Position numbers and translations under genes: made by a program. From Fennellomyces sp. T-0311 (lineage: Eukaryota > Mucoromycota > Mucoromycetes > Mucorales > Lichtheimiaceae), in assembly GCA_025266875.1 (NCBI GenBank), contig JALLLT010000002.1, positions 1,364,001 through 1,428,000 on the forward strand: a stretch of DNA of 64,000 nucleotides, in the 5' to 3' direction. This document shows, in pieces, positions 46,429 to 58,999 of the stretch. The notes below the pieces were generated by a model. It had not been told where the DNA came from, made no database searches, and worked only from the letters and a program-made list of their open reading frames with translations. Position 1 is the stretch's first letter. Each line of letters opens with the position of its first letter.

Positions 46429-47662
46429 ATGAGCGGTTTCCCAGAAGCGGCAATTCCGTTGACAACGACCGTGCCCTCGTGTGTTTCAGGTAGCTACAAT
46501 CTTGTTCTCGCCCCCACCCCTTAAAAACAAATAACTGAGTCTTTTTTATTTAAAGTTGCGGCTTCTACCTCATCCCTCACCATGGCAACATCGTCGAGTA
46601 GTGAGGAACCCTGGCCCCTCGTTTTTGACAGTACGATGGCTTATATGTACGATGAGCAAGGCCTCCGCACGCCGGAATCTCCTGATTTCAGTTTGCTACC
46701 TTACATCCCCGAGAACTACTATGCCCAACAGCAGGTCTGTGTACGTATAGTTTTTGAAGGCTTGGCAACGAAATGCTGATATGACTTAATTAGTATATGA
46801 GTCCAGCAGCTACGCCGGAGGAGAAAAGCTGTCCCACACCACAATGGGACCCCAACAGCTTGACCCGCGACCAGCTGATTGAACGCGTCCTCCAGCTTGA
46901 GCGAGAGCGGTTGCATTATTACTGGCCACCTCTACATCATCACCACCACCACCATCATCCACAACAGCAACGTAAGATCACGCCAGCGAATACGAAAAAA
47001 GAAGACGAAATTAATTTGGGGAATTTTTTTTAGCGCCGGCTCCTCCCGCTCCCGAGGAAGAAATCACGTATTATTGTCGTTGGAATCATTGTGACGTCCA
47101 AACGTGTCACCTCGATGAACTGATTGCACATATTCGGGATATCCACGTTGGAAGCGGAAAGGTTCGGGTTTTCTTTGTACGACATGCCTGGTGTCACGCC
47201 ACTCATACATAAATTTTATAGGCGGCTTATTACTGCGAATGGGCTGGCTGTCCTCGTCAAAACAAGCCATTCATGAAGCGGCACAAGATGCATAATCATA
47301 TGCGCACCCATACCGGTGAAAAACCGTTTGTCTGCACGATTGAAGGTACTAGCAAGTTTTTTTTTTTTTTTTGAAAATTTTTAGCAGGGTGATTTAACAA
47401 TTTTACTCGATTAGACTGCGACAAGCGTTTCTCACGGCTCGATTCTCTCAATACCCATATTAAGACGCATTCTTCTGTTCGACCGTTTAAATGTTCTATT
47501 CCCGATTGCACCAAAGCATACTTTCATTCGCGCTCGTTACGTAAGCATATCAAGGCCCACCAGCAACGGATTTCGGCCTCTGCATCGAACAAAAAGAAGG
47601 GTAGCCGACGCCGGCCAGTCGCTGCTGCTAGCACTTCTTCCACTATGCCTTATGATGACTAA
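46429..47662 (+). CDS. C2H2 zinc-finger transcription factor (GLI/ZIC-like finger array)
   Basis: Six exons: 46429-46489, 46556-46740, 46794-46971, 47034-47161, 47222-47345 and 47415-47662. They give 307 residues. The N-terminal half is Ser/Pro/acidic and ends with an eight-histidine tract and QQQ. Four C2H2 fingers follow: YYCRWNHCDVQTCHLDELIAH, YYCEWAGCPRQNKPFMKRH, FVCTIEDCDKRFSRLDSL and FKCSIPDCTKAYFHSRSL. The second has the extended form with NHMRTHTGEKPF and, together with the W-x-x-C finger, matches the GLI/GLIS/ZIC arrangement. Finger linkers are TGEKPF and SSVRPF. A basic Lys/Arg tail (KKKGSRRRP) is a likely nuclear signal. A nuclear DNA-binding role is secure; target genes are unknown. 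Convergent with chitin synthase, 292 bp apart. Confidence 0.9.
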
Positions 47663-47954
47663 ATTTGTCTCTACCTTTTACATACGATCCCTACTTTCCC
47701 TATAACATCGATTTCCTTTTCCTCCTTTTTTTTTTTGCTTTTTTTTCCTGTGTCCTCCCCTTCAAGATTTCCGTGTACATACTACCGATGTGATTTAATA
47801 GAAGTCTGTCCTCTCTCTAACCTCTACTCTCTTTCTTCTCTTTTTATGATGAGTTACGTATATAAAGTTGACATGATATATATTTATTGGAAACAACATT
47901 AGTGCATTTACGTACAAACACTCAAGATTACAAGAAAGATAAAGTTTTGTTTTG

Positions 47955-50900
47955 TTACTCTGTATGATGCGGGGGTGGTTGCGGAGGTCTTGTCCGCTGT
48001 GCTGAGTAGCGGCGAGGATTAATGCTAGATGACGAGAGCGACGGTCGTGGTGGCCTAGGGCCTTCTCCATAAAACGGTGGTGAAGGTAGCGACATGCTCG
48101 ATGCATGATGATCCAGATGATCTGGACGCAGTGGCGTTTCACTATTCGACGATTCACTTCCGCTATGGTTGCCTTGACGCTTCATTTGCTTGCTTTGGTG
48201 CTCTTGGTAAATTTCCATGTAGCTCCGTGGCCGCTCCTCATGGAAGCGTGGTACAGGCGTGTTGTTCTCGAGCGCAGATCGGATACGTCGTTCTTTTTCA
48301 TATTCACTCCACTTCTTCATCGTAGCTTTGCTAGCGTCAAATTCACCTTCTTTGTCGCCATGGCCATGCTTGTCACCGCCTCCGCTGCCTTCAACTTTAC
48401 GCGTGTCGCCCCACGAGAAGTCGTCAAAGTGCCAGTAAGCATAGGTTGGAAGAACAAAATTCCAAATCGGCAAACTGAATAGATAGATAAACATCCAGCC
48501 GACATACACCAGTTTGCGGCTTGTCATGACAATTAATACTGCAGGAAGACCGAGAATCAACGCAAGCAGCAGGAGCGGGATAATAGCCGGTTGACCGAGA
48601 ATAGCCAGGATGATCAGGTACAGTGTGAACGAAATGGCAGCAGGTAGTGCGAGTGTACCGACAAGTTCCATAAACACAACAAATTGCATGGAAAAGCAAA
48701 ATGTACCACATAGATCGTGCACGAGTACGAGTTCCATAAGGTTATGAATGGTCGAATTGATCCACCGTCGTCTTTGTGACAGGAGCACACTGAATGTGTC
48801 GGGTACAATCGTTTTGCAGCTGTATATAAAATAATCACATGAGCTATAGTTCAAGCACAAAGAAGCACAAGATACATTACGCTGCTTGAGGTACAAACAT
48901 CATTTTCCGGTTCGGGAACGTACGAAGCATCAGCGTTGACAGGTATCGATCTTCACCAAGAAGCAGCAAATTCTTTTTGTGCAGTGTATCAACAACATTC
49001 TCGGAGTAATGCTCGACGATGTCAGGGTTGGCCAGGATAGGAACCCAGTAACCATTTGGACCTTTAGGTGCCTTGATGCGGTACATGCAGAAGCAGCCAG
49101 GCAAGCAAGTGACACCGCCGAAAATAGACTCGAATGCCTTACTTTGATGATGCGAAATATAGTACTCGAACACTGTTCCGCATGTTAGTGTAAGTGAACA
49201 AAAAGTGCCTTGACGTAATGTATTTTACCTTGGATCATGCTGACCCAGCTAGCGGTTTTGTTAGCAATGCGGGTTTCACCACATAGACCGGAAATTTCAG
49301 GGTCCTTGACGGCACACGAAATTAATCGCGATAATGCGTCGGGGAACAGCTTTGTATCAGCATCCACCATCAGACAGATTTCATAACGATCAGGAGAGAT
49401 ACCAGCGACGCGCCAGATACTGTTGAAAAAGTCATACTCCAAGGATGTCATGCGTTCATCGAACATCACTTTCTGCATAAACTGCATCAGGATGATCTGC
49501 GAGTCACGTTTGCCTCGGTTGCCTGGCTTGCTTTCGTTTGCCTCTTCTGGAGTACCGCATTTGACAATCGTAATCATAGGAACGCGCTGCTGGTGCTCTG
49601 GAGCAACTGTTGCATCATCGTAGCGATAGTAGCCGGCGAATACTTTGCCCATGTTGTTGCGCTTCGACCCGTCTGCGATGGCAATGTAGCTGGTGGCTTC
49701 CACTTGTTCAGGCGGAACGATAAAGTCGCGCATCATTGAAATACATACGTCTGGAGTCGACATGCTTTCACCGTGACCGGTGATTAGGCCATCGCACACA
49801 ACTAAAATAAGCTTGTGCGAGTTGGGATAGTCACTGGTGGCAATTGAGTCTAACGTGGTACGGACGCCGTCCATGCCTTCCGAGTAGCAGGTCACAAGAC
49901 AGATTGTGTGTGCCAGTGGGTAGTTGAATGGCATATAGTCAGGTGGTGGTTGCGGAATGATGTGCGGCGACACTGGATAAGGGCATGTTGGTGAGGGTGC
50001 AAGTGTGGTTGCTCCACCGCTGTTGCTCTGAAACTCCGAAGACGATATCGACGAACGACGCATACTAGCAGCAGTAGTGGCGGGTAGGTAGCGCGATGAT
50101 GGTGAAGGCGAGGGTGTGGGGGTTTGAATGTACGAGAATCGCCGGGTGGTGTAATCTTCAAGCGTACTAACAATGGCCAACAAAAATAAGGTTAGCATTG
50201 ATCTATTAAAAAAGAGATTAAAATAGAACCTGGATGGCGTCTTCCATATGGGTGTAGGTGAGCGGTCGGCGTCAAAGCGGGTTGAATTGGGCAAAGGTTG
50301 TGTGAAACGCGAAGTCTGAGGCAGCAGGCTGCGCTTCTTGCTAGGTGTTGGCGGTGACGGAATTCTTGGGCGATCGGCCAACGGCGCTGCAGTGTTGATA
50401 TCGCGAGTCCATTGTTCCAATTCAGCTTCGCGTTGCATTCGTGCGGCGTACGACGAGCCTTCTTTGAAGTTGCCAAGACGCCAGCTGAGGAACCAGCCAA
50501 AGATGACGGCGAGGGAGAAGCGGGTTAATATTACGCCGAGAATGACCACCAACGACAGGTACAGGACAATCTCGGACGCCATGCAGCCGATGCTGAGCGT
50601 ATCGATAGATCCAACCTTGATAAGTGTTGACAGACACTTGGCTTCTTCTTCCCAGGTAGTGCCATTGGTGACGCGGGTGGCGGCTATGGCGCGTGTCATG
50701 TCTCTGCCGCCAAAGCTGGCAGTGTCGGCAAGAATGTGGGCAACAAGACTAGTGTTCCTGATGTCGTAGCTGGAGACGGGGAGCAGCTGGAGAAGGCGTA
50801 GATTCAGAACGTCACTATAACAGTTTAGTTTATACATCATGCATGCATATGCTTTCTTTTGTGCTACTATTATTATCGTACCCGTTGTACACCATCAGGT

Positions 50901-52102
50901 AGTCAGTGCTGTTGACGTTGTCCCAATCGTAGTACACACGAGCAATTTTGTCAAGCCCAGACCCGTCGGTCCGCGGTACGCCTTGTGTTTGAAACTCGCG
51001 GAACATGGTGCGCGCTGTATTGGATAAATGGCAGCCGCTGGTCAGGTTGTGCGAGAGCATCTTGGTGGTCGTATCATTCGGGTTGAACATTTGACATGGG
51101 AAATAGACTTGGGGAGGCGCCTGTGGCGCAGTCAAGGAGGTCAGACCTGATTGTTTGCGAGGGAACACTTTGGCGCATTGAGGCGGGTTTATTTCTTGAA
51201 ACAGGAACGACCCGTCCATGCCACCGGCGTCAATGGGTGGGTACAGCACGTTGGTGGGCTCACTGGTCTGATCCTGCACAGGCGGATGTCCATTCCATTC
51301 AGCCAGCATGAATGCCCAGCCGTGAATGATGAGGTAACCATTGCTAACCGCCCCGCCATGGACTGCCATTGGTGGCGTTGGACACACAGTCTGTGTAAAG
51401 CCAAAGGTCAGGAAGCCGACAAAGCCCATGACAAGCAGGATAAACGAGACAAGGCCGATCTTTTCACGCCATGCTAGCTGTGCAGGACCGCTGGGAATAC
51501 CTGGAGTGAGGAACGAAGTATGGAATGAGTTATGTTTTAGATGAAATCTATTTTCTTATACCGATGCATCGCAATAGCGGGTCCGGGATACAGCATGTAA
51601 GGAGGCGGCAATATGTGATCCACAGGCGCGATGAGCAGCTGCGGTGTGGTTCTTCAGACAGATCGACAGCGCCGACAACGCCTTCATCTTCGTCCTCTGG
51701 TGTCCGGCCCATATACTTTGCACCTCGCCCCAGGATGCTTTGACCACGGCGGACAGGTGCATGATGATGTCCGTCGCCACGACGACCGGATGAATAGCGC
51801 TTTCTAGGTCCATCAGCGGCATTACCAGCAGGGGTACCGCCTTCAGGTCCAGCAGCAGGAGCAACGGGAGGAGGACGGCTACCCGTGGTACTGGGTTCAA
51901 TGCGTTCACGATTGGTGGCTCTCTGGCGATAATGGTATTGGCGGTGGTTCTCGTTGATCCGTTCGCGTTCCGGTCTAACCAGTGACTTGTGGCGCCTTGG
52001 TCGAGTGTCGGACAACGGAAGCGGTCGGTCGTCGGCCTCTGAATGAAGGGATAGATTGCGATTCAGGGTGGGCGTATACGACTGGATTCTAGACGAATCC
52101 AT
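47955..52102 (-). CDS. Chitin synthase (division 2, class IV-like)
   Basis: Six minus-strand exons, 52102-51562, 51500-50882, 50814-50230, 50166-49229, 49172-48881 and 48819-47955, give 1279 residues. A disordered Arg/Ser/Pro N-terminus (about 1-150) precedes membrane segments ([35 protein letters not shown]), an extracytosolic region, then the glycosyltransferase core: [51 protein letters not shown] (near 918), GEDRYL (near 967) and the catalytic QRRRW (near 1007). C-terminal membrane helices and a low-complexity tail end in [10 protein letters not shown]. It polymerises N-acetylglucosamine from UDP-GlcNAc into wall chitin at the plasma membrane or chitosomes. There is no myosin motor, so class V/VII is excluded. 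In-frame codons upstream of 52102 begin with TTG, not ATG. Confidence 0.95.
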
Positions 52103-52881
52103 GTTGCCGGCTAGACGCAAAAGAAGTAAAGGAAAGAAGGGAAAAAGATGTACCAAAAGTAAAAGAGAAATTTAAGGAGAATGATCGGGATGTGCTGGGC
52201 GTTTTGAGATCAATTGACACGCACCGCAGTGAACATCCACTTACACAAAAACAAAGGAAATTAAAATCAGACAACAGCAAAGGGAGGCGTTGCTAATATA
52301 AGGAAGAAAGAAGCCGATTCAAAAGGTCTCTGAAAGAAAAAGGGAACCCACGCGAGCTGATAAAAGTAGTTGAGTGGCTGAAGTACAGCATGCAACTTTT
52401 ATGTATCCATGCAACAGATTTTTGTATGTATGCGTAGACTTGGAAACGCCAATTTTCATGGAAACGCAGCATCCCCCTTTCTCTCGCAACTTTGCAATAC
52501 GCGCAGACCGCGTTTAGAAAGTAATATACGTGATGCTGCTGATCAATTTGGGTTAGGCATCAGCCGTTTCCATAGCGGCGATCATCCATTTACTTGTGTG
52601 TTATGGACGTACATGTCGCGAATGAGGAAAAAAGTGGGGGATCGAAGGAGGTGCGCATATCATGGCACAAACAACCCCCACTTTGACACTGCTTTTAGGG
52701 CTCCGTTGATAACGGCCCGCGTATCCGAACGATCGAAAGGCGGTGGTGGTTGTGTGTCTCCCTTCAGTCTCTTACAACCTGAGAAGCACGTGTTTTGTCA
52801 CACACTTCTCGTTGAAGCTCTTGTCCTTTTCCCCTCTCTCTCTCTTTTTCTCACTCTTTTTTCCTCCTTTCCTAACCCTCA
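52103..52881. promoter_or_regulatory. Divergent promoter region (chitin synthase / epimerase)
   Basis: 779 bp between outward-facing starts. The right 80 bp are strongly C/T-rich and lead straight into ATG 52882. Purine-rich DNA adjoins the chitin synthase start. An in-frame stretch of up to 158 codons at 52409-52885 lacks any motif and includes the C/T leader, so it is not called as a gene. Confidence 0.5.
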
Positions 52882-54399
52882 ATGACGTCCAGTTCGATTT
52901 TAGTTCTTGGTGGTGTCGGATTCATCGGCCGCCATTTCGTCCATCATGTCGTGCAGAACAATCTTGCACAATATGTGGTTGTTGTGGACAAGGTCCTGCC
53001 TCAGACGGCCTACTTGTCCGAAGATCACAAGGCGTCATTCGACAAGGTGGAATTCCGACAGGGTAACCTGATCAATCCAGGTAATGTAGGGGGGGGGGAG
53101 AACGACGGGGTAACTCAATAAAAGGCGCGTTATAATAACGGTTTCAAACTAGCATCTGTGGAAAGCGCCTTTACGAAACCCGACGGCACAGAGTTTGATT
53201 ATGTGTTCAATTTTGCTGCAGAAACTAAATACTCACAAGTGCCCGAAGTAAGCCGTTCAGGGGAACAAAAGCAACACTCAACTCACACAGCAAAAGGTCT
53301 ATCAAGAGCGAATTTTCCAGTTGTCCATCAATTGTGGTAAGGAAGCAGCCAAGCGAAAGATCAAGGCATTTGTCACCATGTCAACCGCTGAAATTTACGA
53401 TAACGAGCAAGTAAGCATATCAAAACAAACAAAGGAGAGCACAATGTTAAACAGAGCTATTCAGGGCGCATCGACAGAAACTTCCAAAGTCAAGCCATGG
53501 ACTGTGATCGCCAAGCATAAATATCACGCCGAAGAAGAGCTCAGAAAGATTGAGGGGTACATATCCATATTCCATTTTTTTTTTCGCGCTAAACTTAAAC
53601 CATTCCGTCCTCCTGCAGTCTGAATCTCGTCATCCTGCGACCCGCTGTCGTGTATGGTCCTGGTGCATTATTAGGAATGAGTAAGTTTTGAGTAACTCTT
53701 TCCTGATACGTGTACTGACAAGTGACACCTCAGCGCCTCGCTTGATTATTGGTCAGGTGTACAAGCATCTTGGTGAAGAAATGAAGCTGCTATGGTCCAA
53801 GGATCTGAAGCTGAATACTGTGCATGTTGAGGATGTGGTTCGCGCTAGCTGGCATGTCGCCAAATGGTATGCGGATACGGGTAAGAAGCCGGAGGACGGT
53901 GCGGTCGTATTCAACTTGGCGGACAAAGAAGACACTGGTAATAGGGTCGTACGCGGAGAAACTTTATTTGCTTACTCATTTATCTTTGTGATGCAGATCA
54001 AGAGAAGATTAACAAACAACTGCGCGATATTTTTGGTATTGAGACTGGTTACCATGGCACTGTCATTTCCAGCTTTGCAAAGGTAATAATTATTTTGGAG
54101 TTTTTTTTCTATGGTAACTAAGTGTAATATAGCTGAACCTGGATTCGGTAACCGAGGATGTAAACGAAAAGCATTTGGCACCATGGGCTGAGCTTTTGAA
54201 AAAGTCTGACATTCGCTCTTCACCTCTGTCACCATACTTGGATGAAGAGTTGTTGTACAACAATGCGTTGTCGGTTGACGGATCTAAGATTGAGAAGGAG
54301 ACTGGGTTCACCTACAGTGTACCCAATTTAACCAAGGCCCGACTCGTAGAAATCATCGATGAGTACAAGAAACTGAAAGTCTGGCCAACGGAGGATTAG
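52882..54399 (+). CDS. NAD(P)-dependent epimerase/dehydratase (extended SDR)
   Basis: Eight exons: 52882-53080, 53153-53247, 53297-53410, 53465-53556, 53619-53680, 53734-53937, 53997-54082 and 54133-54399. They give 372 residues. The N-terminus has the dinucleotide-binding motif VLGGVGFIGRH. FNFAAETKYSQ, a Ser/Thr strand (FVTMSTAEIYD), LRPAVVYGPGAL and VHVEDVVRASW are typical of NAD-dependent sugar epimerase/dehydratase-type SDRs. The usual catalytic Tyr-x3-Lys is not clear: the corresponding segment KHKYHAEEELRK has Tyr but Glu where Lys is expected. Either the assignment of Tyr is off, or this is a divergent or non-catalytic member. No signal peptide or membrane helix is seen; the substrate is unknown. 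Eight short exons with matching phases support the model. Confidence 0.85.
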
Positions 54400-56715
54400 T
54401 ATTAATCGCGATACCCTCAGTAATACAAAACAAACGCAGGTCGTATATACATAAAGATGCACATTAAGAAGCGCCTTTCTATTATGAGGTGATCGTTTGA
54501 CGATATGCAATGCAATGCCGCTCCCGACGAAATAGGCGTTCTTGGGCTTGCATCGTGGCAAAAAAGCTCGGGATTGTCGCAAATTTTCAATTAAAATAGA
54601 TTTTCCCAACGATGAAGTCCTGCAAATGCACAGACGGTACAGCCGACGAAGATTGATAAAAATAACTTCTCGGTAGAGCCTATTTTCGTAAAGCGCGGAA
54701 GTTCATTCCACGTCAGTTACTCATGCAATCGCTTCTAGCGTGTGCTTGTGTTCATGTACTACCGGGTTACAGAAATACCATCATGTGTCAGATGAAAAAT
54801 AAAATGTTCTTTTAACTTTGGAGGATGTTCTATGGACATTGGATGGTTGCTCTCCTTCTGGTAGATATCTCCATCACTGACAATATCGGCCATTAAGATA
54901 GCATTGAGATCCGATAGAAACTGATGCTTGGCTTTTTTTCACCGTGCCATTTTTTTATTATTAATTTTCGACCGAAAATTAGATCCTGGTACGTTGTATT
55001 CCTTTACAGTTGGCACACAGCAAAGAATGTCTTCGCCGCCTGCTTCTGGCGGGATTATACAATCACCGATATCTCAGCATGGCGCCATTATGCGACAGCA
55101 GCCACCCTGGTTACCGCCTTTCGATATACTTTTGGATTTCAACCCCTGACATTTTTTTAACTGAGCCACGCAATAATGTGATATAACCGGTTTTATGTAC
55201 TGATATACCATTGGTGGCATTTTTTTGATCCATGTAATCGCTACGACCTCCTTAATGATCTTGAGTTTCACCATGTGTATTTGGCACTTCCACCACATGG
55301 TCACCGTTATGGGGCTTTGATCTCCGGCACCCACTTACAACCTAATGGCCCCAGCACTAACACCGAACTTTGTCATGCTGAACAACGTTGCACTCTAAAA
55401 ATTCCAGCCATCTGATTTTCCTCCTCAGCTCATATACCGTATGTCCAATCGGGATTCAAGCAATCTCAGATACTTTTTCTAGATAATTAGTGCCTGATCA
55501 TTTTGGTACTGTAAGGTGACTGTGTTGTATTTGACTACCGTCACTTTCTTGAAAGACCAGGCTTTATCGAACTCAACTCGATAAAGGAGTTATAATTTAT
55601 GGTGTGACAAAAGGCTATTTAGCTATTATCCGCATAATTGTACATTGGGTAGTAACTTCCGGTTTAAGCATAAAGGCAAGAGAGTAGATAGTATTTGACG
55701 TAATATCTAGATATTGCGATGCATCAACGGTATTCCAAATTCTATAGTATTTGGATTGTTAACGAGGCATGACAGTGTATTTTTCAAATCTAGAAGGATC
55801 GATTTATTCATACTTTTGGTAATTCCCCTGTAAAAGACATCTGCATCAGAAGCAGCTTTTCTCGGAAACACAATTATTATATCGGCTCTTGATTTTATAC
55901 CTCGAGTCGGTCATGGTACATGTACAAGATACAGCCTGAGGCTTTGTCCTCAGAATTGCCTAAATGATTGAAGAATGCATAGGAGTCCCTCCTTTCATTT
56001 GATCATTTGAATAGGTATGCAGGCATCTTTGATATATACCGTTTAGTGTGATTATTGAACTGCTGCGCAATAACGTTAAATCGATATGTCTTTATTAAAC
56101 GCATATGAGCGTTGTCTATAAATAACTCAGTGACCAGTTCAACACACAGCCAGTGTTAACATTCAAGCTGTCATTGAGAGCGCCAAACGAAGGCAGGTTA
56201 CCTGAAAATATTTGATAGTTGACAAGTATTGAAAGCAGATGGCCGTCAGCCTTCATTAGATGGTATACATGTATTGACAATCCTAGTAAGTGTGATCTAA
56301 TAAAGAAGTTTACCCTTCCTTCTAAGCGCTACCATGCATTGCATTACGATTCTCGAAGAGACCGAACTAACTACCTCCAATTTGAAATTATTAAAACATA
56401 TTCTATATTCTCTTTAAGTACATATAATCTGATAACAAGTCCTAAGATGCTCAGCGATCAATATTGGATCGTTAGGCATCTGTTTCACAGCAAATATAGG
56501 ACCAAAAAGAGCTTTCAGGGTTCGATCATTCTGATCTTTAAGTCCCCAAAGCTAAGGCGATTTATGCCAGTAACAAATGCCGCGACTATCTTTGCTACTA
56601 TTGAAAAATTACTCGTACAGATCGTTGACAGTTCAAAATCCATTCATTTTATGTTTTGGGTGGACACCAAGCACTGCAAATAATTTTTGGTGAATTTTGG
56701 TGAATGGTTTTTGGA

Positions 56716-56795
56716 GTGGTTAAACATAGGCTTTTTAACCGCCTGAGTTGCTATAAATGGTATTACAATTGGTTAAAAAGCTTATGTTTAACCAC
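56716..56795. repeat. Long inverted repeat (25-bp arms, 30-bp loop)
   Basis: The left arm at 56716-56740 begins GTGGTTAAACATAGGC and the right arm at 56771-56795 is its reverse complement, 24 of 25 positions agreeing. Outer flanks show further imperfect symmetry in TGGT/ACCA-rich sequence. It could be a small hairpin transposon, a MITE remnant or the ends of a deleted element; no target duplication was found. Confidence 0.75.
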
Positions 56796-57819
56796 TGTAA
56801 CCACTTTTAACCATCGAAACTTCTTGCAGTGAAGGTTAGCTAACTATGTAATATTTACAGTGACCAAAAGAATTACGGCGAATACAGTTGTAGAGGCAGC
56901 TTGCGAATGAACTCGATTTTTACGTCTTGAATGTCAGGTACGGATACTATAGTGCGAAGGCTACTTTACTGAGACAATGATATACCATCAATCGAGCCTT
57001 TCATACCAGAGCCCCACAGTGTTACAGTGTAATTACATTTGCTTTAACGGTCATGATGGTCAAGCCAAAGTGAATGCGACAAAACAATAAACTACTGAAA
57101 GAAACTGGAAGACTTTGTAGTGGGTTCAACTCCTTTGGATATGAACTGGCTGCAAAATGGAAATTCTCGCACGAATGTATGTATGTCCGGCCAAACTAGT
57201 GGCCAAGGGCGGTTACACCACATAATAGTACAATACTTTCCAGTAAGTCAAGGATCACTATATTGCGGTAAGAAAAAAGAAGGTAGCACCTCATGCACAA
57301 TCCGTCAGATAGTTGCACTAATATTTATCCGATTTGGTTTTGCAAATATGGATTTGTAATAAACGGCATGACTTCCTAAGCCCTGGTTCTTATCGCCAAA
57401 CTTACTTGGCCAAATACTTGATGTACTCCGGTGATCTATCGTTACACATCCTTTTTTGTTTGTTCCCTTTATCACAACGGACTAATGTATTTCACAAGCG
57501 AGAATGTAGTACCAATCAAGGGAACTTGGAAAAAAAAAACCAAACATGTTGTCAGTAATGGCAAATAATACCAGCCCTCTCATGCTTTACAAAATATTGT
57601 ACCAAAAGATTTATTACGTATGTAATTAAGGATAAAAGCCACGGGTTAACGACCGAACATCTCAAAATAATGGAAATGTATTAATGTGGAATACGTAGTA
57701 GTAATGGAGAACTTATTGCTACCAATGTCGCCATTTGACCGTTGCAAATGTATATATGAAGGTCTCTAGACCATTACCTTATTGGTCTATTGACGTATAA
57801 AGGGGCGAAACCCCCAACC

Positions 57820-57882
57820 CAAGTTGGTAGAGCGTCTGTCTCGTAAAAGAGAAGGTCTGCAGTTCGAATCCTACCTCAGCAC
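57820..57882 (+). pseudogene. 5'-truncated tRNA-Thr(CGU)-like sequence
   Basis: From CCAAGTTGGTAGAGCGTC the sequence follows a threonine tRNA: D arm, an anticodon-loop-like CTCGTAA (anticodon CGT), then AGTTCGAATCC (B box/T loop) and a 3' end CTCAGCA. The 5' acceptor half is absent; a GGGG..CCCCC hairpin sits there instead. The anticodon and T stems do not pair well. It is a pseudo-tRNA or the tRNA-derived head of a SINE, not a working tRNA gene. Confidence 0.6.
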
Positions 57883-58999
57883 AATCAAGAGTTTTTAATG
57901 CCGCACGATCCTTGAAATCTATAATATCTGTTGACTGTCCTGTTTTCCGCTGAGTCCACTAGATCCCCTATCTAGTTTCTCTCTACTCTCCGTTACTCCT
58001 CACCAGGGCCACAAGGGCGTTCACTCGAAAAATCCTACCAGCAAATTCTAGCTTAGTCCTCATTTCCCTTACAATTCATTGTATTCTGTATGCTTTCCTC
58101 TTGATATCTCAAACTACGTACCGCAACTAGTCAGCAACCATGCCCTACAGGGATATATGCTAATTACGACTAGAAATAAAAAATGTTTGAACTATTGACG
58201 TATAAACTTTTGATTACAGATACAAATGCCGGGTATTCCCTTCTATATCGAGACTTTATGTTTTCGATAGAGTTCAACTACTACTATTTGACTATTGGGC
58301 AGCGAGTCGTAACTGTATATGACGTACGCTTAGATCTTCTTTTTTATTACTACTGACAAAAAGAAAAAGAAACTGCCGATACAGGTGGCTTTAGGCTTGT
58401 GAAATCTTCGGACAAACAATACAGCACGGGGCGTCTCACCGCAACGGCGCTTGTTGCCCGCTTTTGCTAGTTGGTAAAAAGCAGACATACGTTGCCCATT
58501 ATTTCAGCTAGCTTTAAGCACATGGGTCTAGGCATCATTAAAAGGTAGTTGAGTATGCGCTTCTTTGTTCTAAAATAAAACATCAGCTGCTTTTATAGTA
58601 TTATATGACGCATTTTTTCAAAGTGTAGATAGTAATTAAAGTTGTCACAAGCCTCCACTAAAAAAATTATCGGGACCTTGCATTTATAGCGCGCATACGT
58701 GCAAGAGTGGTAGGCAATGTTCAAATACCAAGAAAACGGCGTCGGTTCGTTTAATAGGACTACTTGATCTCATCGCGATAAAACGGACATATAACAAGCC
58801 TGCTCTTGAAACTCAATCTCGCGCGCATCTTTGCAGAAAGGGCAATAAAGTAGGATGGCACAGATGATCAATCATGTGAGGTACCCGAATTACAAGGTGA
58901 TGGAAGGTCCGGCTTTTGCTCCGTGTATCATCTTTTTCTCTTTTACTCTGGGGAAGAAAGATAATGAAACTATGCAGAGCCCTATAAAGAACAATTAAG

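Larger units (their letters stand above)
54400..58999. other. Gene-poor region with mobile-DNA-like relics
   Basis: About 4.6 kb of AT-rich DNA. It holds a long near-perfect inverted repeat at 56716-56795 and a broken tRNA-like sequence at about 57820-57882 (both listed). Frames such as 56219-56683 lack an early ATG and any motif. The 200 bp before 59000 should contain the kinase promoter. Confidence 0.4.

Noticed and set aside
56219..56683. 154-codon frame in the gene-poor region
   Set aside because: The first ATG appears only at codon 77, no motif is visible and the surroundings are AT-rich.
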